Part shown: positions 48,382-59,770 of the stretch, one piece after another | How the letters are laid out: each line of letters starts with the position of its first letter | How positions within the stretch are numbered: the first letter of the stretch is position 1 | NCBI RefSeq assembly: GCF_902859595.1 | Contig: NZ_CADIJQ010000002.1 | Coordinates: 124,001-188,000, forward strand | Origin: Achromobacter kerstersii | Lineage (GTDB): Bacteria > Pseudomonadota > Gammaproteobacteria > Burkholderiales > Burkholderiaceae_B | Reading direction: 5' to 3' | Length of the DNA stretch: 64,000 nucleotides | Notes under the pieces: model-generated | What the model saw: the letters and a program-made list of their open reading frames with translations, nothing else | Database searches by the model: none | What the model was told of the DNA's origin: nothing | Program-made: the position numbers and the translations under genes

Positions 48382-48831
48382 GTGAACCCGGACAATCTGT
48401 CTGCGCGGATTCTGGCGGTGGGCGATACCCATCAAGTGGAATTGCCTTTGCGTTGGGGCGACTCTGACGCCTTGAATCATCTGAACAACACGCTGTATTT
48501 CCGCCTCATGGAAGAGGCCCGCATGCAGATTCTGTACGACGCGGGCTTTGAGTTGCCCGCCGATAACGGCGCCATCCTGGCCCATGCCTCGTGCGATTTC
48601 CTGCGTCCGCTGACCTATCCCGCCACCGTCCGCGTGACGCACAAGGTGACGCGTATCGGCCGTTCCAGCGCGGAATTCGAGCTGCTGCTGGAGAAGGTGG
48701 GCGACGACGCCGGCCCCTATGCGCGCGGCCGCAATGTGCTGGTCTGGATGGACTACGTGGCCAATACGTCCGCCCCGTGGCCGCCCGAGGTGCTGGCGCA
48801 GATGGCCACGCAGTTCCAGGCAGCCGCTTGA
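48382..48831 (+). CDS. acyl-CoA thioesterase, 4HBT hot-dog family
   Basis: A 149-residue hot-dog fold thioesterase. The GTG at 48382 lies six bases after AGGAG (48371-48375); a TTG at 48379 is closer than normal. The family motif LRWGDSDALNHLNNTLYFRL carries the catalytic aspartate. It is divergent from ETF-QO across a 113-base gap, which suggests both belong to acyl-CoA metabolism. Confidence 0.9.
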   Translation: MNPDNLSARILAVGDTHQVELPLRWGDSDALNHLNNTLYFRLMEEARMQILYDAGFELPADNGAILAHASCDFLRPLTYPATVRVTHKVTRIGRSSAEFELLLEKVGDDAGPYARGRNVLVWMDYVANTSAPWPPEVLAQMATQFQAAA

Positions 48832-49122
48832 TGGCGGTGCGTGCGGGCGGGGCGGGCTCCTCCATAAAAGCCCACGACGCATTGCCCGTCATGCCGTTAA
48901 AATCAAGCGCAAAATCACAAAAGAAATAAAGGGGCGCGCCACCCTCGGCGCCGTCACCCAGAGACATCGGGCCGTTTTTCGATGCCATCCGGGGCCGACG
49001 CCGGCAGCCGCGCTCCAAGGAAAAACAGGGCTCTCCCCGAATTTCTTGATCCCCAGGCGGGAACACCGTGCAAGCGGCGGGGCGGGCTCTCTTCGGTTAG
49101 ACCTTAACTAGGAGTTGGAGCG

Positions 49123-49821
49123 ATGGACAAGGTTTTTGCAAGCGCCCAGGAGGCGCTGGCAGGCATCGTCAAGGACGGTCAGATGATCGCCGTGGGCGGT
49201 TTCGGCCTTTGCGGTATTCCCGAAGCCCTGATCGCCGCGCTGCGCGATTCAGGCGTGAAGGACCTGACTTGCATCAGCAATAACGCAGGTGTTGACGGTT
49301 TTGGCCTGGGCCAGCTGCTCAACACGCGCCAGGTTCGCAAGATGATCGCGTCCTACGTGGGCGAGAACAAGGAATTCGAACGCCAGTTCCTGTCGGGCGA
49401 GCTCGAGCTTGAGTTCACCCCGCAAGGCACGCTGGCCGAGAAGCTGCGCGCCGGCGGCGCGGGCATTCCCGCGTTCTTCACGCGTACCGGTGTGGGCACC
49501 ATCGTGGCCGACGGCAAGGAAATCCGCGAGTTCGACGGCCAGCAATACGTGATGGAGCGTTCGCTGGTGCCGGACGTGTCGCTTGTCAAGGCGCACATCG
49601 CCGACCGCAGCGGCAACCTGGTGTTCCGCAAGACGGCTCGCAACTTCAACCCGAACGTGGCCATGGCTGGCAAGTTCACGGTGGTCGAAGTCGAAGAGAT
49701 CGTTGACACCGGCAGCCTGGACCCCGACCAGATTCATCTGCCCGGCATCTATGTGCAACGGATCGTGCTGAACACGACGCCGGAAAAGCGCATCGAACAA
49801 CGCACCACTCGCCCGGCCTAA
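49123..49821 (+). CDS. scoA: 3-oxoacid CoA-transferase subunit A
   Basis: Alpha subunit (232 residues) of succinyl-CoA:3-ketoacid CoA-transferase, used in ketone-body and acetoacetate breakdown. The family segments [18 protein letters not shown] and [16 protein letters not shown] are intact. The gene pairs with scoB 12 bases downstream, and both are expected to form a heterotetramer. A GGAG lies upstream of the ATG. Confidence 0.95.
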   Translation: MDKVFASAQEALAGIVKDGQMIAVGGFGLCGIPEALIAALRDSGVKDLTCISNNAGVDGFGLGQLLNTRQVRKMIASYVGENKEFERQFLSGELELEFTPQGTLAEKLRAGGAGIPAFFTRTGVGTIVADGKEIREFDGQQYVMERSLVPDVSLVKAHIADRSGNLVFRKTARNFNPNVAMAGKFTVVEVEEIVDTGSLDPDQIHLPGIYVQRIVLNTTPEKRIEQRTTRPA

Positions 49822-49833
49822 GGAGAAAACGAC

Positions 49834-50487
49834 ATGGCATGGTCCCGCGATGAAATGGCGGCGCGCGCCGCGCGCGAGCTGCAAGACGGTTTTTATGTGA
49901 ACCTGGGTATCGGCCTGCCGACCCTGGTGGCCAACCACGTGCCCAAGGGCGTTGAGGTGTGGCTGCAATCCGAAAACGGCCTGCTGGGCATTGGCCCGTT
50001 CCCCACCGATGATGAAGTCGACGCTGACCTGATCAACGCCGGCAAGCAAACGGTGACGACGCTGCCGGGCTCGTCGATCTTCTCGTCCGCCGACTCGTTC
50101 GCGATGATCCGCGGCGGCAAGATCAACCTGGCCATCCTGGGCGCGATGCAGGTGTCCGAAAAGGGCGATCTGGCCAACTGGATGATCCCGGGCAAGATGG
50201 TCAAGGGCATGGGCGGCGCAATGGACTTGGTGGCCGGCGTAGGCCGCGTTGTCGTCCTGATGGAGCACGTGGCCAAGAAGAAGGACGGCACGGAAGACAT
50301 CAAGCTGCTGCCCGAATGCAATCTGCCGCTGACCGGCGTGGGCGTGGTCGACCTGATCATCACCGACCTGGGCGTGATGGAAGTCACCGAAAACGGCCTG
50401 AAGCTGCTGGAAACGGCGCCGGGCGTGACGGTGGATGAAATCCAGTCCAAGACGGCTGCGAAGCTGGACGTGTCGGCGGTTAAGTGA
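49834..50487 (+). CDS. scoB: 3-oxoacid CoA-transferase subunit B
   Basis: Beta subunit (217 residues). The catalytic glutamate that forms the glutamyl-CoA intermediate is in the [12 protein letters not shown] motif. Glycine-rich [15 protein letters not shown] at the N-terminus and [17 protein letters not shown] are typical. The start at 49834 follows AAGGAG. It completes the scoAB pair and ends near a bidirectional terminator. Confidence 0.95.
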   Translation: MAWSRDEMAARAARELQDGFYVNLGIGLPTLVANHVPKGVEVWLQSENGLLGIGPFPTDDEVDADLINAGKQTVTTLPGSSIFSSADSFAMIRGGKINLAILGAMQVSEKGDLANWMIPGKMVKGMGGAMDLVAGVGRVVVLMEHVAKKKDGTEDIKLLPECNLPLTGVGVVDLIITDLGVMEVTENGLKLLETAPGVTVDEIQSKTAAKLDVSAVK

Positions 50488-50540
50488 CCGGTAAATGCGT
50501 AACTCGGTAAACCGGTAAACCCGCTGCCGAAGTTCCAATG

Positions 50541-50568
50541 AAAACGCCCCGCAAGGGGCGTTTTCTTT
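50541..50568. terminator. bidirectional terminator after scoB
   Basis: A perfect 10-bp stem AAAACGCCCC/GGGGCGTTTT (50541-50550 with 50555-50564) has a GCAA tetraloop and T-rich flank. It separates scoB from the convergent ElaA-type gene. Confidence 0.85.
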
Positions 50569-50574
50569 TGGGCG

Positions 50575-51033
50575 CTAGGCCGTCTCGTTCAGCCGCATCC
50601 CCACATGCGGGATGCCATCTTCGATGTATTCCTCGGTGACCTGCACAAAGCCATGGCCGCCGTAGTAATTGCGCAAGCGGGCTTGCGCGCCCAGGTACAT
50701 GGCGCGGCCGGGCCAGCGCTGGCGCACTTCCGCCATGGCGTGGCGGATCAGCTCGTGGCCCAGGCCCTGGCCGCGCGTCCACGGCGCGGTGATCACGCGG
50801 CCGATTTCAATCTGCCCGTCTTTCAGCGACGGGTCCAGGATGCGGCAATAAGCCGCCAACTGGCCGTCTTGCCACGCCATCAGGTGCGACGTCTGGCCCA
50901 TCAGATCCTTGCCATCCATGTCCTGGAAGATGCAGTTCTGCTCGATGACAAACACTTCCGAGCGCAGCCGAAGGATCGCGTAGATCTCGGGCACGGTGAG
51001 TTCCTGGTGGGGCTTACAGATCCAATCGGGCAT
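50575..51033 (-). CDS. GNAT-family acetyltransferase, ElaA type
   Basis: A 152-residue acetyltransferase. The ATG at 51033 gives the ElaA-like N-terminus; an ATG seven codons earlier is also open. The order LRSEVFVIEQNCIFQDMDG, IGRVITAPWTRGQGLGHELI and GFVQVTEEYIEDGIPHVGM closely matches E. coli ElaA. The acetyl-CoA loop is RGQGLG. It acts in the cytoplasm on an unknown amine. It is divergent from the RpiR regulator. Confidence 0.92.
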   Translation of the reverse strand: MPDWICKPHQELTVPEIYAILRLRSEVFVIEQNCIFQDMDGKDLMGQTSHLMAWQDGQLAAYCRILDPSLKDGQIEIGRVITAPWTRGQGLGHELIRHAMAEVRQRWPGRAMYLGAQARLRNYYGGHGFVQVTEEYIEDGIPHVGMRLNETA

Positions 51034-51175
51034 TGCGTCAATCCAAGTCGGCAAGGGGTGAAAGTGGAGCGCGGATAGCGTACCTCAAACCGGCCCCGTT
51101 TCTTTTGAAGCACTGTTACATATATTCACGGGTATACCCTTAGTATGAAAAGGAATTTTCTTATTTAAAATTTGT

Positions 51176-51193
51176 GTGTAAACAGATTTACAC
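51176..51193. promoter_or_regulatory. candidate RpiR operator
   Basis: GTGTAAA-CAGA-TTTACAC is a perfect 7-bp dyad with a four-base spacer. It lies 32 bases before the RpiR start, in an AT-rich stretch, and fits autoregulation and control of the downstream peptide operon. Confidence 0.55.
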
Positions 51194-51225
51194 AAACATC
51201 CGCTACGACTCACCCCCCGGAATCG

Positions 51226-52101
51226 ATGAACAAGGCCGCACTTACGATCGCTGATCGGATCGCCCGGGCTCAGCCCGCGCTGAGCCGGACGCAGCACAAG
51301 ATGGCCGAGTACGTGCTGGCGCATCAGTTCCGCGCCGCCACGATGACCATCGACGAATTCGCGGCGGCGGTGGGCGTATCGGTGGCCACGGCGAACCGCT
51401 TTGCGCGCGCCCTGGACTTGCCCGGCTACCCGCAATTCCGCGCCGAACTGGCGCGCGGATTCGAAGCCGCGCTGGAACCCGTTGAAAAGCTGCGCACGGA
51501 ACTGGCGCATTCCGCCAGCGCTGTGCAGATCTTCGCCGCCACGCTGGAAGAAGACATCCGCAACGCGCAGCGCAACCTGCAATCGCTGGATTCCGCGGCC
51601 TGTGAGCAGGCGGTGGACGCCATTCTGGCCGCCGACCGCGTGTTCATCATCGGCTTTGGCGCCAGCGGTTTCCTGGCTGGCCTGCTGCAACGCGGTCTGT
51701 GCATGCACCTGCATTCGGTTGAATCGCTGGCCGGTCCCGGCGGCGTGTCGCATGCGGCACGCCAGATGTCGCGCATGACCGCTAAAGATCTGGTGATTGC
51801 GATAGGCTTTCCGCGTTACCTGGCCGACACCGTCACGCTGGCCGCGGCCGCCAAGCAGGCCGGCGTGCCGGTGCTGGTGCTGACCGACAAACCCACGTCT
51901 CCGCTGGCGCCCACGGCATCCGTCGTGTTGTACGCGTTTTCCGCGCGCCAGCTGATCCCCAATTCCGAAACCGCCGCGCTGGGCTTGATCGAAGCCCTGT
52001 CCGCCGCGGTGGCTTATCGAGCCAAGAATTCCGTCGCGGCCGCCGCTGGGGTGACCCAGTCCGTGATGCCGTGGCTCATCCATGGAGTAGGTAAACGATG
52101 A
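51226..52101 (+). CDS. MurR/RpiR-family transcriptional regulator
   Basis: A 291-residue regulator. The start is ATG 51226; a longer form from 51172 would begin inside the operator. The N-terminal HTH_6 domain (about 1-77) has TIDEFAAAVGVSVATANRFA. The SIS sugar-isomerase-like domain (about 115-255) has ADRVFIIGFGASGFLAGLL. Family members often sense phosphosugars or amino sugars. Its stop overlaps the isoaspartyl peptidase start (ATGA at 52098), so it is cotranscribed with the catabolic genes. Confidence 0.93.
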   Translation: MNKAALTIADRIARAQPALSRTQHKMAEYVLAHQFRAATMTIDEFAAAVGVSVATANRFARALDLPGYPQFRAELARGFEAALEPVEKLRTELAHSASAVQIFAATLEEDIRNAQRNLQSLDSAACEQAVDAILAADRVFIIGFGASGFLAGLLQRGLCMHLHSVESLAGPGGVSHAARQMSRMTAKDLVIAIGFPRYLADTVTLAAAAKQAGVPVLVLTDKPTSPLAPTASVVLYAFSARQLIPNSETAALGLIEALSAAVAYRAKNSVAAAAGVTQSVMPWLIHGVGKR

Positions 52102-53078
52102 TTCAACCCGTGATTGCCATTCACGGTGGCGCCGGCGCGATGTCCCGCGCGGCCATGTCGCCCGAGAAAGAACAGGAATATCTGGCCGCCCTGGAGTCCA
52201 TCCTGACCGCCGGCCAAGCCGTGCTGGCCAATGGCGGCAGCGCGCTGGACGCCGTCACTGAAGCCGTCCGCCTGCTGGAAGACTGCCCGTTGTTCAACGC
52301 TGGCCACGGCGCAGTGTTCACCAGCGCCGGCACCCACGAGCTGGACGCCTCCATCATGGACGGCGCGACGCTGCGTTCGGGCGCGATTGCCAACGTGAAC
52401 TGCGTGCGCAACCCGATTTTCGCCGCGCGCCGTGTCATGGAAAACAGCAAGCACGTGTTCTTCGTGGGCGAGGGCGCTGAAGCCTTCGCCAAGGAAGAGG
52501 GCCTGGACATCGTTGACCCGTCGTATTTCTCGACCGAAGCCCGCCGCGAACAATTGCTGCGCGTGCAGCGCGAGACGCCGGATGCCGCTGTGCTGGACCA
52601 CGACGGTCAAGCCATGGTCGCCCGCGGCCAGCCCGCGCCGGCCGACCCGCTGGACGCCGACAAGAAGTTCGGCACAGTGGGCGCGGTAGCCGTGGACGCC
52701 CAGGGCAACGTGGCCGCCGCAACCTCGACCGGCGGTATCACCAACAAGCAGGTTGGCCGCGTCGGCGACGCGCCGATGATCGGCGCCGGCACCTATGCCA
52801 GCAACAAGACCTGCGCCGTGTCCACGACGGGCACGGGCGAAATGTTCATCCGCATGGTCGCGGCTTATGACGTCGCGGCGCAGATGGAATATTGCGGCGC
52901 GTCGCTGGAAGCGGCGGCCAATCGCGTCGTGATGGAAAAGCTGCCCACCATCGGCGGCAAGGGCGGTCTCATCGCCGTTGACGCCCAGGGCAATGTGGCT
53001 TTGCCGTTCAACACGGAAGGCATGTATCGGGGTTACGCCCGCGTAGGCGAGAAGCCCGTCACCGCGATTTATCGTTAA
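52098..53078 (+). CDS. iaaA: isoaspartyl peptidase / L-asparaginase (plant type)
   Basis: Ntn-hydrolase of 326 residues that cleaves isoaspartyl dipeptides and asparagine. It matures by self-cleavage before Thr193 (KKFGTVGAVA), giving alpha and beta subunits with Thr193 as nucleophile. The N-terminal AIHGGAGAM motif and the TSTGGITNKQVGRVGD substrate loop are intact. In E. coli iaaA is followed by gsiABCD, and the same order is kept here, 44 bases before gsiA. Confidence 0.95.
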   Translation: MIQPVIAIHGGAGAMSRAAMSPEKEQEYLAALESILTAGQAVLANGGSALDAVTEAVRLLEDCPLFNAGHGAVFTSAGTHELDASIMDGATLRSGAIANVNCVRNPIFAARRVMENSKHVFFVGEGAEAFAKEEGLDIVDPSYFSTEARREQLLRVQRETPDAAVLDHDGQAMVARGQPAPADPLDADKKFGTVGAVAVDAQGNVAAATSTGGITNKQVGRVGDAPMIGAGTYASNKTCAVSTTGTGEMFIRMVAAYDVAAQMEYCGASLEAAANRVVMEKLPTIGGKGGLIAVDAQGNVALPFNTEGMYRGYARVGEKPVTAIYR

Positions 53079-53122
53079 GCGGCGGCAGGTTCGTTTTTTC
53101 AGTATTTGGGGAATGAAAAGAG

Positions 53123-55009
<1,887 letters not shown>

Positions 55010-55075
55010 GTCCGTTGTCGTACTTGTTTTTCTTCCACCAAACCCCCTAATTCCATTCTGGAACCAGGAGTTGCA

Positions 55076-56629
55076 ATGATGAAAGTTCTGCGCCCCACCA
55101 AGCTGATGGCCGCCGCTGCGGTGGCCTTCGGCGTGCTCACTTCGCCGCTGGCGCATGCTGCCAAGGACGTGACGTTTGCCGTCTCCATCGCACTGGAAAC
55201 GCTCGATCCGTACAACACCAACAGCACGCTGAACCAAGCCGCGGGCAAGGCCTACTACGAAGGCCTGTTCGAATTCGACAAGGACCTGAAGGTTCAGAAG
55301 GTGCTGGCCACCGACTACACCGTCAGCGAAGACGGCCTGGTCTACACGTTCAAGCTGCGTCCCGGCGTGAAGTTCCACGACGGCACCGACTTCAACGCTG
55401 AAGCGGTCAAGATCAACTTCGATCGTCCGGCCAACCCGGAAAACCGCCTGTCGCGCTACATCCAGTTCAGCGTTATCGACAAGACCGAAGTGGTCGACCC
55501 GATGACCATCAAGATCACGCTGAAGAAGCCGTTCTCGGCCTTCATCAACGCGCTGGCCCACCCGGCCGCCATGATGATCTCGCCGGCAGCCCTGGCCAAG
55601 TACGGCAAGGAAATCGGTTTCCACCCGGTGGGTACGGGCCCGTTCGAATTCGTCGAATGGAAGCCGGCTGAATACCTGAAGGTCAAGAAGTTCGACGGCT
55701 ACTGGAAGAAGGGCTACCCGAAGGTCGACACGCTGACCTTCCGTACCGTGACCGACAACAACACGCGCGCCGCCGTGGTGCAAACGGGCGAAGCGCAGTT
55801 TGCTTTCCCGGTGCCGTTCGAACAAGCCGCCGTGCTGTCCAAGAACGACAAGCTGGACGTGGTCGATCACAAGAACTCGATCATGGCCCGCTACCTGTCG
55901 ATGAACACGCAGCAAAAGCCGTTCGACAACCCGAAGGTGCGTGAAGCCATCAACTACGCCATCAACAAGGAAGCCCTGGCCAAGGTCGCTTTCTCGGGCT
56001 ACGCCACCGTCGTTGACGGCGTCGTGCCGACCGGCGTGGACTTCGCACACAAGACCGGCCCGTGGCCGTACGACATCAAGAAGGCCAAGGCCCTGCTGGC
56101 TGAAGCCGGCTACCCGAACGGCTTCGAAAGCCAACTGTGGTCCGCCTATAACGACGGCACCTCGGTGAAGGTGGTTCAGTTCCTGCAACAGCAGCTGTCG
56201 CAAGTCGGCATCAAGGTCCAAGTGGAAGTGCTGGAATCGGGCCAACGCGTGCAGCGCGTTCAACAGGTGCAAAAGCCTGAAGACGCCAAGGTCCGCATGT
56301 ACTACGCCGGCTGGTCGTCCTCGACCGGTGAAGCCGACTGGGGCCTGCGTCCGTTGCTGACCACCGCCGCTTTCCCGCCGGTGCTGAACAACGTGTCGTA
56401 CTACTCGAACAAGTCGGTGGACGACGGCATCCAGGAAGCCCTGGCCACGACCGATCGCGCCAAGAAGACTGAAATCTACAAGACCGTTCAGGAAACCATC
56501 TGGAAGGACGCCCCGTGGGCCTTCCTGGTGACCCAGAACAACCTGTACGTGAAGTCGAAGAACCTGTCGGGCGTGTATGTGGAACCGGACACCTCGTTCT
56601 GGTTCGGCGACATCGACCTGAAGCAGTAA
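55076..56629 (+). CDS. gsiB: peptide/glutathione-binding protein, GsiB type
   Basis: A 517-residue periplasmic binding protein of the SBP_bac_5 family. The N-terminal signal (about 1-27) ends at PLAHAAKD. The family segment TFKLRPGVKFHDGTDFNAEA follows. A strong AGGAG lies upstream; two consecutive ATGs (55076 and 55079) are possible starts. Two hairpins follow before gsiC. Codon use is very even and C-rich, as expected of a highly expressed protein. Confidence 0.94.
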   Translation: MMKVLRPTKLMAAAAVAFGVLTSPLAHAAKDVTFAVSIALETLDPYNTNSTLNQAAGKAYYEGLFEFDKDLKVQKVLATDYTVSEDGLVYTFKLRPGVKFHDGTDFNAEAVKINFDRPANPENRLSRYIQFSVIDKTEVVDPMTIKITLKKPFSAFINALAHPAAMMISPAALAKYGKEIGFHPVGTGPFEFVEWKPAEYLKVKKFDGYWKKGYPKVDTLTFRTVTDNNTRAAVVQTGEAQFAFPVPFEQAAVLSKNDKLDVVDHKNSIMARYLSMNTQQKPFDNPKVREAINYAINKEALAKVAFSGYATVVDGVVPTGVDFAHKTGPWPYDIKKAKALLAEAGYPNGFESQLWSAYNDGTSVKVVQFLQQQLSQVGIKVQVEVLESGQRVQRVQQVQKPEDAKVRMYYAGWSSSTGEADWGLRPLLTTAAFPPVLNNVSYYSNKSVDDGIQEALATTDRAKKTEIYKTVQETIWKDAPWAFLVTQNNLYVKSKNLSGVYVEPDTSFWFGDIDLKQ

Positions 56630-56646
56630 ACCTAGCAGTCACTCTC

Positions 56647-56701
56647 AGGGCCTTCGGGCCCTTGTAAGGCCACATACGGCGGGGGCGCGGTGTCCCCGCC
56701 G
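56647..56701 (+). other. two RNA hairpins between gsiB and gsiC
   Basis: The first is AGGGCC-TTCG-GGCCCT (56647-56662), with a stable UUCG tetraloop. The second is CGGCGGGG/CCCCGCCG (56677-56684 with 56694-56701). Neither has a T run. Such hairpins often stabilise the binding-protein mRNA and lower permease expression. Confidence 0.6.
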
Positions 56702-56718
56702 ATGTTGCAGGAATTTCA

Positions 56719-57639
56719 ATGCTGACCTACATCGTCAAACGTCTTCTGGGCATGATCCCCACGCTGCTGCTGGTAGCCGTGGTCGTGTTCCTGTTTGTGC
56801 ACATGCTTCCGGGCGACCCGGCGCGACTGGCCGCGGGCCAGGAAGCCGACCAGCAAACCGTTGAGCTCGTGCGCAAGGAACTTGGGCTGGATCTGCCCCT
56901 GCCGCAGCAGTTCGTGCGCTACTTCAGCCACATGCTGCAAGGCGACCTGGGTACGTCCTTGCGTACCAAGCGCCCCGTCTCGACCGAGATTTCCGACCGC
57001 TTCATGCCCACCTTGTGGCTGACGCTCGCCAGTATGGTGTGGTCCGTGTCGTTCGGCATGATCATCGGGATCGTGTCGGCGGTCTGGCGCAATCGCTGGC
57101 CCGACCGGCTTGGCATGACCCTGGCGGTGTCAGGTATTTCTTTCCCCGCATTCGCGCTGGGCATGATGCTGATGCAGGTGTTCTCCGTGAACCTGGGCTG
57201 GTTGCCCACGGTGGGCGCCTCGACCTGGCAACACTACATACTGCCGTCCATCACCCTGGGCGCCGCGGTGGCCGCCGTGATGGCGCGATTCACGCGGGCA
57301 TCGTTTGTGGAAGTCATTCAGGAAGACTTCGTGCGCACAGCGCGCGCCAAGGGCCTGACTGAACGCCGCGTCATCATCAAGCACGCGTTGCGCAACGCGC
57401 TGATTCCCGTCGTGACCATGATGGGCTTGCAGTTCGGCTTCCTGCTGGGCGGCTCGATCGTGGTCGAGACCGTGTTCAACTGGCCCGGCCTTGGCCGCCT
57501 GCTGGTGGACGCCGTGACCCAGCGCGACTATCCGGTGATTCAGGGCCTGGTGCTGCTGTTCTCGCTGGAATTCATCCTGATCAACCTGATTGTCGACGTG
57601 CTCTATGGCGTCATCAATCCCAGCATCCGTTATAAGTGA
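56719..57639 (+). CDS. gsiC: ABC permease, GsiC type
   Basis: Inner-membrane permease of 306 residues with six helices, matching GsiC length. The EAA-type loop is [20 protein letters not shown]. The N-terminus [20 protein letters not shown] is typical of the DppB/OppB group. The start ATG 56719 follows AGGAATTTC. It pairs with GsiD. Confidence 0.93.
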   Translation: MLTYIVKRLLGMIPTLLLVAVVVFLFVHMLPGDPARLAAGQEADQQTVELVRKELGLDLPLPQQFVRYFSHMLQGDLGTSLRTKRPVSTEISDRFMPTLWLTLASMVWSVSFGMIIGIVSAVWRNRWPDRLGMTLAVSGISFPAFALGMMLMQVFSVNLGWLPTVGASTWQHYILPSITLGAAVAAVMARFTRASFVEVIQEDFVRTARAKGLTERRVIIKHALRNALIPVVTMMGLQFGFLLGGSIVVETVFNWPGLGRLLVDAVTQRDYPVIQGLVLLFSLEFILINLIVDVLYGVINPSIRYK

Positions 57640-57646
57640 GGCGGCC

Positions 57647-58546
57647 ATGAGCAATACGACACCCGCCACGACCATCGCCGCCGTTCCGAAGAACGATGTG
57701 CGCACGCCCGCCACCGAGTTCTGGCGCAAATTCAAGAAGCAGAAGCTGGCCGTGGGCGCAGGGCTCTTCGTCCTGCTGCTGGTCGTGGTCGCGGTCTTCG
57801 CGCCCTGGATCGTGCCGTTCGACGCCGAGAACTTTTTTGACTACGACGCGCTGAATGCCGGGCCGTCACTGACGCACTGGCTGGGCGTGGACTCGCTGGG
57901 CCGCGACATCTTCAGCCGCATCGTGATGGGCGCGCGGATCTCGCTGGCTGCGGGCTTCCTGTCGGTGGCCATGGGCGCCATCGTCGGCACCTTCATGGGC
58001 TTGATGGCCGGTTACTACGAAGGCTGGTGGGAACGCATCACGATGCGCGTCTCTGATGTGCTGCTGGCCTTCCCAGGCATGCTGCTGGCCATTGGCGTCG
58101 TCGCCATCCTGGGCTCCAGCATGATCAACGTGATCGTGGCCGTGGCCGTTTTCAGCGTGCCGGCGTTCGCCCGCCTGGTTCGCGGCAACACGCTGTCGAT
58201 CAAGCAGATGACGTATGTCGAAGCGGTCAAGAGCGTGGGCGCGTCCGACTGGACCATCATCATGCGCCACATCCTGCCCGGCACGATCTCGCCGATCGTG
58301 GTGTACGGCACGATGCGTATCGGCACGTCGATCATCACCGCCGCCAGCCTGTCGTTCCTGGGCATGGGCGCATCGCCTCCCACGCCGGAGTGGGGCGCGA
58401 TGCTGAACGAAGCGCGCGCCGACATGGTCATCGCCCCGCACGTGGCGATCTTCCCGGCGCTGGCGATCTTCCTGACGGTGTTGGCATTCAACCTGTTGGG
58501 CGACGGCTTGCGCGACGCGCTCGATCCCAAGATCGATCGCAAGTAA
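57647..58546 (+). CDS. gsiD: ABC permease, GsiD type
   Basis: Inner-membrane permease of 299 residues, seven bases after gsiC. The start is ATG 57647, just after a GAGGC sequence; upstream in-frame codons lie in gsiC. A soluble N-terminus of about 35 residues precedes the first helix. The EAA-type loop is [20 protein letters not shown]. It is followed by a strong hairpin at 58598. Confidence 0.93.
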   Translation: MSNTTPATTIAAVPKNDVRTPATEFWRKFKKQKLAVGAGLFVLLLVVVAVFAPWIVPFDAENFFDYDALNAGPSLTHWLGVDSLGRDIFSRIVMGARISLAAGFLSVAMGAIVGTFMGLMAGYYEGWWERITMRVSDVLLAFPGMLLAIGVVAILGSSMINVIVAVAVFSVPAFARLVRGNTLSIKQMTYVEAVKSVGASDWTIIMRHILPGTISPIVVYGTMRIGTSIITAASLSFLGMGASPPTPEWGAMLNEARADMVIAPHVAIFPALAIFLTVLAFNLLGDGLRDALDPKIDRK

Positions 58547-58597
58547 TAGGCGCCCCCGGCCCGCCCGACAGGCGCGGCGCAGGGGCAGCACCTTCCA

Positions 58598-58631
58598 GCC
58601 GCCGCTCCCGGACTCGGGGCGGCGGCGTTTT
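58598..58631 (+). terminator. internal hairpin with T run between gsiD and dmpA-type gene
   Basis: An 8-bp outer stem GCCGCCGC/GCGGCGGC (58598-58605 with 58619-58626) and a CCCG/CGGG inner stem are followed by GTTTT. It likely acts as an attenuator, since the next genes share the pathway and begin only 25 bases later. Confidence 0.65.
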
Positions 58632-58655
58632 GCATTAAGGACCTTGGCGAAAACC

Positions 58656-59750
58656 ATGGACAAACAAGCGCTGGACCTTCCCCGCATCGGCGTGCTGCCG
58701 TCGGGTCCGCTGGATTCGATTTGCGACGTGGGCGATGTCACTGTCGGGCACAGCACGCTGGCCGACGGCGCGCAGCAGACGGGCGTCACCGTCGTGCGCC
58801 CGCACGCCGGCGACCCGTATATGGACAAGGTGCCCGCCGCCGCAACCGTGTTGAACGGTTTCGGCAAAAGCACCGGCCTGATTCAGGTACAGGAATTGGG
58901 CGTGCTGGAAACGCCCATCGCACTGACCAACACGTTTGGCGTGGGCACCGTGGCCAACGCGCAAATCCGCCAGGCGCTTGCGGCCAACCCCGGCATCGGC
59001 CGCGGCATGGCGACGGTGAACCCGCTGGTCTTTGAATGCAATGACGGCTATCTGAATGACATCCAGGCGCTGGCGGTGCAGGAATCGCACTACGCCGACG
59101 CTTATGCCGATGCGGCCAAACCCTTCGCGCAGGGCGCGGTGGGGGCGGGGCGCGGCATGTCGTGCTTTTCATTCAAGGGCGGTATCGGTTCGGCGTCTCG
59201 CGTGGCGTCGATCCAGCCCGGCTTGGCATACACCGTCGGCGCGCTGGTGCTGGCCAACTTCGGCCGCTTGCCCAACCTGACCGTGGCGGGCCGCCCGTTC
59301 GGACGCCGGCTGGCCAGCAAGCTGGACCAAAGCCTGGCGCAGCAAGGTGAGAACGCGGTGATCGTGCCCGAGAAGGGCTCCATCATCTTGCTGCTGGCTA
59401 CCGACGCGCCGCTGGATGCGCGCCAACTGCGCCGGCTGTCGCTGCGTGCCGGGGCAGGGCTGGCGCGCACCGGTTCCGTGTTCGGCCACGGCAGCGGCGA
59501 CATCGCCCTGGCGTTTTCCACGGCCTACACCGTGCCGCAATTGGCCGAGCAACCCATGCCGGCGCTGGCGATGCTGCACGAAACCCGTATCGACCCCCTG
59601 TTCGAAGCGGCCGCCGAGGCCTGCGAGCAGGCCATCATTTCCGCGCTCTGGCATGCCGATGGCGTGACGGGGCGAGACGGCCATCACCGCGCCGCCATCC
59701 GCGACGCCGCGCCGCAATGGCGCCAGTGGCTGTCCGACACCGCATTTTGA
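58656..59750 (+). CDS. DmpA/P1-family self-cleaving aminopeptidase (S58)
   Basis: A 364-residue Ntn-like hydrolase. The expected autoproteolysis is between Gly241 and Ser242 (PEKGSIILLL), which frees Ser242 as nucleophile, as in DmpA of Ochrobactrum (D-aminopeptidase/beta-aminopeptidase). The N-terminal DVGDVTVGHSTL and GAGRGMSCFSFKGGIGSAS segments are conserved. I chose ATG 58656; a TTG at 58644 is too near the AAGGA. It has no signal peptide. It lies downstream of the importer and before the M55 peptidase. Confidence 0.92.
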   Translation: MDKQALDLPRIGVLPSGPLDSICDVGDVTVGHSTLADGAQQTGVTVVRPHAGDPYMDKVPAAATVLNGFGKSTGLIQVQELGVLETPIALTNTFGVGTVANAQIRQALAANPGIGRGMATVNPLVFECNDGYLNDIQALAVQESHYADAYADAAKPFAQGAVGAGRGMSCFSFKGGIGSASRVASIQPGLAYTVGALVLANFGRLPNLTVAGRPFGRRLASKLDQSLAQQGENAVIVPEKGSIILLLATDAPLDARQLRRLSLRAGAGLARTGSVFGHGSGDIALAFSTAYTVPQLAEQPMPALAMLHETRIDPLFEAAAEACEQAIISALWHADGVTGRDGHHRAAIRDAAPQWRQWLSDTAF

Positions 59751-59770
59751 ATCTCTCGAAGGCTGATCCC

